Below, piece by piece: positions 58,967-64,000 of a stretch of DNA of 64,000 nucleotides. Below the pieces are notes generated by a model. It made no database searches, was not told the origin of the DNA, and saw only the letters and a program-made list of their open reading frames with translations. Every line of letters starts with the position of its first letter. The first letter of the stretch is position 1. This stretch comes from CAIKZZ01 sp036742455 (GTDB lineage Bacteria > Pseudomonadota > Gammaproteobacteria > Steroidobacterales > Steroidobacteraceae): assembly GCA_036742455.1 (NCBI GenBank), contig DAINQU010000001.1, positions 124,001-188,000 of the forward strand. Reading direction: 5' to 3'. Made by a program: the position numbers and the translations under genes.

Positions 58967-59842
58967 TCAGGCCATCGCCGCGCGCAGCTTCTTCAGCGCG
59001 GCGGTTTCGATCTGCCGAATGCGTTCTGCGGACACGTCGAATTCGGCAGCGAGGTCATGCAGCGTCGCCTTGCCGTCGTCCACGAGCCAACGGCGCTCGA
59101 CGATCGCGCGACTGCGCGGATCGAGGGTCGCCAGCGCATGGTGCAGACGCGCGCTGGAGTCGTCCTCCCATTCCGCCTGCTCGACTGCGATCGCAGGGTC
59201 GGCATCGGGCGCTGGCAGGTAGGTGGCCGGCGAGTAATTGCCGTCCTCGTCATCCTGATCCGGTACCGGATCAAACGACACGTCGCGCGCCGAGAGACGC
59301 TGCTCCATCTGCGTGACTTCCGCCGGCGTGACGCCCAAGTCACGCGCCACCGCAGCGGTTTCTTCCGCGGACAGCCACGAGAGATTTTTCTTTGCTTTGC
59401 GCAGATTAAAGAACAGCTTGCGCTGCGCTTTCGTGGTGGCCACTTTGACAAGGCGCCAGTTGCGCAGCACGTATTCGTGAATTTCCGCGCGGATCCAGTG
59501 AACCGCGAACGACACCAGGCGTACGCCCAGCGTCGGATCGAAGCGCTTCACGGCCTTCATGAGCCCGACGTTGCCTTCTTGGACGAGATCGCCCATGGGC
59601 AAGCCGTAGCCGCCGTAACCACGTGCGATGTGCACGACGAAGCGCAAGTGCGATAGGACGAGTTCGCGCGCCGCTTCCAGATCGCCGGTCTCGCGCAGAC
59701 GCCGCGCTAAGGCGAACTCGTCTTCGCGCGACTGGATCGGAATGCGCGACACCGCGTCGATGTAGGCGTCAAGGCTGCCGACAGGGCCGCGCAGCGCGAG
59801 CGCCGTGGCAGACGGAAGGGCAGGAGCAAGAGCCGCAGTCAT
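58967..59842 (-). CDS. rpoH: RNA polymerase sigma-32 (heat-shock sigma factor)
   Basis: A 291-residue sigma factor with region 1.2/2 (LVLSHLRFVVHIARGYGGYGLPMGDLVQEGNVGLMKAVKRFDP), the RpoH box QRKLFFNLRK that distinguishes sigma-32 from sigma-70, and region 4 HTH (TLHDLAAEFDVSAERIRQIE). ATG 59842 is preceded by AAAGG; a 10-residue extension to 59872 is possible. It lies in the conserved ftsY-ftsE-ftsX-rpoH order. Upstream are a perfect CIRCE element and a sigma-E-like promoter, so HrcA may repress the heat-shock sigma gene. Confidence 0.96.
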   Translation of the reverse strand: MTAALAPALPSATALALRGPVGSLDAYIDAVSRIPIQSREDEFALARRLRETGDLEAARELVLSHLRFVVHIARGYGGYGLPMGDLVQEGNVGLMKAVKRFDPTLGVRLVSFAVHWIRAEIHEYVLRNWRLVKVATTKAQRKLFFNLRKAKKNLSWLSAEETAAVARDLGVTPAEVTQMEQRLSARDVSFDPVPDQDDEDGNYSPATYLPAPDADPAIAVEQAEWEDDSSARLHHALATLDPRSRAIVERRWLVDDGKATLHDLAAEFDVSAERIRQIETAALKKLRAAMA

Positions 59843-59888
59843 GGGGACGTACACCTTTCCGGGATCCAACACCCGGTTCAGAACGAGT

Positions 59889-59915
59889 TTAGCACTCGAT
59901 TCCTTGGAGTGCTAA
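59889..59915. promoter_or_regulatory. CIRCE element (HrcA operator) upstream of rpoH
   Basis: TTAGCACTC-N9-GAGTGCTAA, a perfect match to the CIRCE consensus in both half sites and in spacer length. It is 47 bases before the rpoH ATG. Confidence 0.95.
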
Positions 59916-59932
59916 GCGTGCCAAGAAGTTCC
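59904..59932 (-). promoter_or_regulatory. Candidate sigma-E promoter of rpoH overlapping CIRCE
   Basis: Minus strand: GGAACTT (59932-59926), 17-base spacer, TCCAA (59908-59904). GGAACTT is the exact sigma-E -35; the -10 deviates from TCTGA/TCTAA. The -10 lies inside the CIRCE palindrome. Confidence 0.5.
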
Positions 59933-59959
59933 GAAAAAATTTAGTTATTTGACAATAAC

Positions 59960-60940
59960 TTATCGATTTTCTTCGGGGTGTGGCCCGACGGTGCGGCACT
60001 GCCGCGTTGCCGACCCGTACGCGGCGAGCCAACCCAAGCCACCGCCGCCCACGATCAGTAAGGCGAGCAGTGCCCCGGACGGGAGTTGCAGTGGGTAGAC
60101 CGTTCCATAGGCGGCGGCGACCTCTGCCACAGGTGCGCGCAGGATGAGCACCAAGACAGCCAACACGGCGCTTGCCACGAGGCCCCCCAGCAGCCCGTAG
60201 CACGCGCCTTCGTACAGGTAGGGCCTGCGGACATACGCGTCGGTGGCGCCGACCAGTTTGAAAACTTCGATTTGCGCTCGTTCTGCATCCACGTGCAGCC
60301 GAACCGTGTTGCCGACGATCAACAGGACCGAACCCATCCACAACAGTCCGAGCACGAGCGCGACCCGAGTCAGCGTCGTGACGAGGGAGGCGTAGCGTCG
60401 GATCCAGGCGCTGTTGACCTGTACGTGCGCGACATCGGGCAACGCGCGCAACTCTGTGGCCAGGCGGTCGATGGCCGTGGAGTCCGTCGGACTGGCGCGC
60501 GGCCGAACGATAATGGCCCCGGGCAAGGGGTTTCGACCCAAGGCATCGATGGCTGAGCCCAGGCCTGACCATTGGCGGAACTCGCGCATACCCGCTTCCG
60601 GTGAGACGTACCGGGCACTCACGACATCGGCGCGGGCGCCGACACGCTCCGTCAAGCGGCGGCCGTCGTCATCGGACAAAGGGATATGCAGGTAGACCGC
60701 AATGTCGCGGCCGGCCTCGAGGCTGCGCACGACGGGCCGGGTGTTTTCGACCATCAAGGCGAGCAAGGCCGGCAACACGAGCGCGAGTGCGATGACCACC
60801 ACCGTCAGCGGGGTTGCCACGTGCGCGGCTGCCAGTCGGCGGATGGCGCGACGCGCGGCTGCGACGTGTTGGTCCCCCAGAGCAAGCACGCGTTGCCCCC
60901 AGGGCCGGCGACGGTTCTGCGAGGGGGCCGAACTACCCAT
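59960..60940 (-). CDS. ftsX: Cell division ABC permease FtsX
   Basis: The 326-residue membrane subunit of FtsEX, which couples division to activation of periplasmic peptidoglycan hydrolase regulators. It has a cytoplasmic N-terminus, TM1 (about 44-66), a periplasmic loop (DIAVYLHIPLSDDDGRRL, then ARYVSPEAGMREFRQWSGLG), and three more helices, with the ABC-permease motif FKLVGATDAYVRRPYLYEG. ATG 60940 overlaps ftsE by 8 bases; GTG 60949 is also possible. Confidence 0.93.
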   Translation of the reverse strand: MGSSAPSQNRRRPWGQRVLALGDQHVAAARRAIRRLAAAHVATPLTVVVIALALVLPALLALMVENTRPVVRSLEAGRDIAVYLHIPLSDDDGRRLTERVGARADVVSARYVSPEAGMREFRQWSGLGSAIDALGRNPLPGAIIVRPRASPTDSTAIDRLATELRALPDVAHVQVNSAWIRRYASLVTTLTRVALVLGLLWMGSVLLIVGNTVRLHVDAERAQIEVFKLVGATDAYVRRPYLYEGACYGLLGGLVASAVLAVLVLILRAPVAEVAAAYGTVYPLQLPSGALLALLIVGGGGLGWLAAYGSATRQCRTVGPHPEENR

Positions 60941-61595
60941 GGGTATCACCCGTCACGCGTCCGGACTCCAAGCGAATGTGCCGCAGATCCGAGCGGGTCG
61001 ACCACTGCGGGTCGTGACTGGCCACGACGACGGTCATGCCCTCCCCAGCGGCCGACGTTAGGCGCTCTACGACTCTCGACGAGGTTGACGCGTCCAGATG
61101 GGCCGTCGGCTCATCGGCTAACAGCACGTCCGGGCGTAGGACCAACGCACGGGCGATCGCGATACGCTGTTGCTCACCGAGCGACAGCGAACGGGCAACC
61201 CGGCGGGGGTCGGCAAGACCCAACTGCTCGAGCACCGCGTGAACCACCGGACGCCAAGCGATGCGCCGTTCCCCCGCAACAATCAGCGGCAGCGCCACGT
61301 TGTCCTCGACGGTTCGATCGAGCAACAGGCGTTGATCCTGAAAGATCATCGTGACGCGCTGCCGAAAGGCCGGAATGCCGCGATGGTCGATGGCGGCGAG
61401 GTCGGACCCGCCGATAACGATGCGCCCGCGCGTCGGGCGCATGTACAAGCCCATCAATAGCAGCGCCGTGCTCTTCCCCGCGCCGGTGGGACCGGTGAGG
61501 ACGGCCAGTTGGCCAACCGGAATGCGCAGACTGAGTCCGGCCAACGCGGTCGCGCCGCCGGAATATTCTTTGACGACGGATTCGAGGCGGATCAC
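60933..61595 (-). CDS. ftsE: Cell division ATP-binding protein FtsE
   Basis: A 220-residue ATPase with Walker A GPTGAGKST, Q-loop IFQDQRLLLDRTV (the DxxLL pattern of FtsE), signature LSLGEQQRIAIARAL, Walker B VLLADEPTAHLD and switch His in VVVASHD. It partners FtsX. GTG 61595 overlaps the ftsY stop (GTGA). Confidence 0.96.
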   Translation of the reverse strand: MIRLESVVKEYSGGATALAGLSLRIPVGQLAVLTGPTGAGKSTALLLMGLYMRPTRGRIVIGGSDLAAIDHRGIPAFRQRVTMIFQDQRLLLDRTVEDNVALPLIVAGERRIAWRPVVHAVLEQLGLADPRRVARSLSLGEQQRIAIARALVLRPDVLLADEPTAHLDASTSSRVVERLTSAAGEGMTVVVASHDPQWSTRSDLRHIRLESGRVTGDTHG

Positions 61596-62602
61596 GACGA
61601 CGTTGTGGGTGCTGGGGCAATCAACGTATCGACGAAATCATCGACGTCGAACACGCCGAAATCCTCAATCGATTCGCCGACCCCCACGAATCTCAGCGGG
61701 ATGCCCAACTCCGTCGCGATTGCAACGACGATACCGCCTTTCGCGGACCCGTCGAGCTTGGTCAGTACAAGACCCGTGACGCCGACGGCTTCGTGGAAGA
61801 CGCGGGCTTGCGCGAGTGCGTTTTGGCCTTGACTCGCATCCAGCACGAGCAACACTTCGTGAGGCGCGGTTGCATCGTGACGACCGAGCACCCGTTTGAC
61901 CTTGCGCAACTCGTCCATCAAGTGCGTCTGGTTTTGGAGGCGCCCCGCCGTATCGGCAAGGAGCACATCCGCGCCGCGCGATTTGGCGGAGGCATACGCG
62001 TCAAAGATCACCGCTGCGGGGTCGGCACCGGTCGACTGCGCGATGACCGGTACTCCATTGCGCTCGCCCCAGACCTGCAACTGCTCAACCGCCGCGGCGC
62101 GGAAAGTATCGCCTGCCGCCAGCACGACGCCATGCCCTTCGCCTTTCAGGCGATGCGCCAGCTTGCCGATGGAGGTGGTTTTGCCCGAGCCGTTGACGCC
62201 GACGACCAGCACCACGAACGGGGCCGTGCCCGCCGGGATGACCAAAGGCCGCGCGACCGGTTGTAACAGATCGATGATGTTGCGTCGTAGCGCGGCGATG
62301 AGCGCGTCGAGATCGGCCAGCTCCTTGCGCGCGACGCGCTTGCGCAGGTCGTCCAGAATTCTTTCGGTGGCGGGCAAACCGACGTCCGCGGTCAGGAGCC
62401 GGAGTTCCAGTTCCTCCAGCAACTCCGCGTCGATCCGGCGACCCGGTAGCCACTCTGCGAGGTCCCGGGCGATGGCCGCCGCACCGCTCGAGAGTTTCGA
62501 GCGCAAGCGGCCGAACAACCCGGCGCGTGGCGCCTCCGACGGTGTCGGGGCGGTGGGCGTCGCAGGCGTAGTGGGCGTGGATTTCTTAAAAAAGTCGAAC
62601 AT
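61592..62602 (-). CDS. ftsY: Signal recognition particle receptor FtsY
   Basis: A 336-residue SRP GTPase that docks ribosome-SRP complexes at the membrane. It has a short acidic/Pro-rich N-terminal region (about 1-35), the helical N-domain (ELLEELELRLLTADVGL), and the NG-domain with VVGVNGSGKTTSIGKLA, GDTFRAAAVEQL, LADTAGRLQNQTHLMDELRKV, TKLDGSAKGG and the closing GVGESIEDFGVFDVDDFV. It is the first gene of ftsYEX-rpoH in the window. Confidence 0.97.
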   Translation of the reverse strand: MFDFFKKSTPTTPATPTAPTPSEAPRAGLFGRLRSKLSSGAAAIARDLAEWLPGRRIDAELLEELELRLLTADVGLPATERILDDLRKRVARKELADLDALIAALRRNIIDLLQPVARPLVIPAGTAPFVVLVVGVNGSGKTTSIGKLAHRLKGEGHGVVLAAGDTFRAAAVEQLQVWGERNGVPVIAQSTGADPAAVIFDAYASAKSRGADVLLADTAGRLQNQTHLMDELRKVKRVLGRHDATAPHEVLLVLDASQGQNALAQARVFHEAVGVTGLVLTKLDGSAKGGIVVAIATELGIPLRFVGVGESIEDFGVFDVDDFVDTLIAPAPTTSS

Positions 62603-62670
62603 CGGGACTCTCGCGTGATCGGCTTATTCTACTGCGGACACAGGCCCCGATGGCGCCTTGCGGGCCCCAG

Positions 62671-62705
62671 AAAAAAGCCCCGCCAGTCGCAGGGACTGGC
62701 GGGGC
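62671..62705 (-). terminator. Rho-independent terminator of the lipase-like gene
   Basis: A 12-bp GC stem (62677-62688 with 62694-62705) is followed in the minus direction by six U (A-run 62671-62676). It lies 21 bases past the stop codon. Confidence 0.94.
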
Positions 62706-62726
62706 CCGGTTTCGGTTGCGTCCCGT

Positions 62727-64000
62727 TTACGGGTTTTGAACGTACGTGGCGTCCACGATCTCAAACGCCGTGCCCGAAAGTGAGGCGAAGGCCGCGAACT
62801 CCTCCTGCATTTCTGCGGTGACGAACTGGTTCACCGTTTCGTCCAACAGCGAGCCGTGTGCGCCGGCGGTGAAGGTCACGTAGCCGCTGCCTGCGTGGTA
62901 GCCCACGGTCGTGAATTTCGTCAGGCCCGATAGGCCGAGCAGACGATCTGTCGCCGAGTTTGGCACGACCTGGTCGTTGACGACCTTGTGGATCAGCAAG
63001 GGCTTGTTCTGAGCGGCGATCGCGATGTGGTTGAGCGGGTCGCCGGCATCGACGGCCGCCTGGGCGTCGCCGAACATCCGGTTGAAGAGGAAGGTATTGG
63101 CGCCGAGCTGTGCCGCGACTGCGCCGCCGATCGGCGGGCCGAAGGTCGCGGACTGGAGGAGCAGGTCGGTAATGCCACCGCCCGGGACGGACAGGGCAAA
63201 AGAGTTGATGTTCGACGGCAAACTCGCCACGGTGGCGCCGACGATGCCCCCGAGCGACTGGCCCGCCAGTTGGATGTGCGCGGGGTCGAAGGCACCGAAG
63301 ACCGGGCCGGTGTCGGTGACCAGCACCGAGGTCGGCGAGGCCAGCGCGCGCGCCAACGCCAGTTCGTCGATGACGGCCTCGCGCAGGTTGTCACGGCTCG
63401 TGATCGGGCTGGTGATTTGAATGAAGTTCGCGCCCGACCCGTCCACGTGACCATCCGGTCCGGGGAGTCCGGTCGTATTGTTCACGTAGTCCATGTCAAA
63501 CGTCCGCTCCGGGACGCCGGGAATACGCAGCGCGGCGGCCGGATCCGTCGGCGTGATGCCGTGCAGGGGCAGGTCGATGGCGGCTACGGCGTACCCGATT
63601 TCTGCGTAAGCCTCGGCCATCGCCAGAGCGTCACTGCGATTGCGAGTGATGCCGTGCACAAAGATCACGACGGGCCAGCCGCTGGACGGCCGGGCGACGT
63701 TGTTCGGGACCGAAATCAAGACCGGCACGGGCAGGGTGTGGCGCGCGGCCGGAATGGGGTTGTAACGCGTGACCTGTTTGCTGCCCGCTTGACCCGGGAC
63801 GAGGGAGAGGGCGGTGCCCGCTTGCCATTGGGCGGTCAGAGGCGGAGCCGGGGACGCAGCGGTCGCATCCGCGGGGGTCGCCTGGTAGTACGGCAGCGTG
63901 ATGGTGCCTTCATATACCGACGCGACGCCCTTCAGGGCAGGGTTCTGATTGGTCGGATCCAGCACGTCCTTGTCGTTCAAGTCCGCACCCGTGACCGGGT
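62727..64000 (-). CDS. Extracellular lipase/esterase-like protein (Pla-1/cef or VolA type), 5' end outside window
   Basis: The frame is open to the right edge, so the N-terminus is missing; at least 424 residues are seen. It is an alpha/beta hydrolase with oxyanion region VVIFVHGITRNRSDALAMAEAYAEIG, an IDLPLHGITP segment, the nucleophile in LAGQSLGGIVGATVASLPS, and a late HGSLLDETVNQF. The upstream part GADLNDKDVLDPTNQNPALKGV and SVYEGTITLPYY resembles large exported lipases of the VolA/Pla-1 kind. Export is likely but the signal peptide is not in view. It has a strong terminator. Confidence 0.78.
   Translation of the reverse strand, partial: PVTGADLNDKDVLDPTNQNPALKGVASVYEGTITLPYYQATPADATAASPAPPLTAQWQAGTALSLVPGQAGSKQVTRYNPIPAARHTLPVPVLISVPNNVARPSSGWPVVIFVHGITRNRSDALAMAEAYAEIGYAVAAIDLPLHGITPTDPAAALRIPGVPERTFDMDYVNNTTGLPGPDGHVDGSGANFIQITSPITSRDNLREAVIDELALARALASPTSVLVTDTGPVFGAFDPAHIQLAGQSLGGIVGATVASLPSNINSFALSVPGGGITDLLLQSATFGPPIGGAVAAQLGANTFLFNRMFGDAQAAVDAGDPLNHIAIAAQNKPLLIHKVVNDQVVPNSATDRLLGLSGLTKFTTVGYHAGSGYVTFTAGAHGSLLDETVNQFVTAEMQEEFAAFASLSGTAFEIVDATYVQNP

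Overview
The window is a GC-rich, densely packed chromosomal segment of a gammaproteobacterium, most like the Xanthomonadales/Lysobacterales and their relatives. This rests on gene content: an N-acylornithine-type transcarbamylase in an argR-led arginine operon, the engB / cytochrome c4-dsbA / polA neighbourhood, the ftsY-ftsE-ftsX-rpoH cluster, ubiK next to glnK-amtB, and a perfect CIRCE element. There is no insertion sequence, integrase, prophage gene or CRISPR array. Genes are tightly spaced and often joined by 4-base GTGA or ATGA overlaps. No gene-free stretch reaches 300 bases.

Layout. 1-5.7 kb: the end of a flavin-reductase-like gene, hemC-hemD, a beta-hydroxyacid dehydrogenase, a DUF4124 protein, nicotinate phosphoribosyltransferase, and a FixJ/LuxR-type regulator whose phospho-acceptor Asp is Glu. 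5.9-9.9 kb: glnK-amtB behind a recognisable sigma-54 promoter and NtrC-like site, divergent ubiK, a DUF2189 membrane protein and a cytochrome c5-like protein. 10-18.2 kb: tRNA-Arg(CCG), a MarR regulator divergent from a CLC transporter, cytochrome c4-dsbA, engB, polA, and an overlooked 49-residue LptM-like lipoprotein gene linked to polA and a thioesterase gene by overlaps. 18.3-27.3 kb: fused indolepyruvate oxidoreductase, a secreted M20 peptidase, a FAD-linked 2-hydroxyacid dehydrogenase with maleylacetoacetate isomerase, and the glutathione-dependent formaldehyde pair frmA-frmB.

27.4-35.6 kb is the arginine operon argR-argG-X-argC-argD-argF'-argB-argH, behind two ARG boxes with centres 21 bp apart. 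It lacks both acetyl-handling enzymes expected for this pathway type (N-acetylglutamate synthase and acetylornithine deacetylase). Instead it carries X, an unassigned P-loop protein joined by GTGA overlaps to argG and argC. Its transcarbamylase belongs to the N-acyl family but has alanine at two positions that matter in the characterised enzyme. 35.6-39.5 kb: an operon of a FlhC-like regulator, nudC, a TSUP permease and an NRDE protein, divergent from a gene with a FlhD-like domain and a possible second FlhD-like half. The short region between them carries a 20-bp palindrome and a 13-bp leader hairpin, and no flagellar genes are nearby.

39.5-48 kb: a YadG/YadH-type ABC exporter, a membrane-anchored response regulator, a YheT hydrolase and an RND efflux pair. 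48-56.6 kb: gltB-gltD behind a 34-bp near-perfect palindrome, a zinc-independent MDR reductase and gabT. 56.6-64 kb: a ParB-like protein facing a histone-deacetylase-family protein, a small HTH protein, a Mpo1-like protein, then rpoH with CIRCE and a sigma-E-like promoter, ftsX-ftsE-ftsY, and a lipase-like gene running off the window.

Main themes are nitrogen assimilation (glnK-amtB, gltBD, arginine), respiratory cytochromes with disulfide chemistry, and stress and envelope functions. The most promising leads are gene X with the altered transcarbamylase, the FlhC/FlhD-like pair, and HrcA-type control of rpoH.
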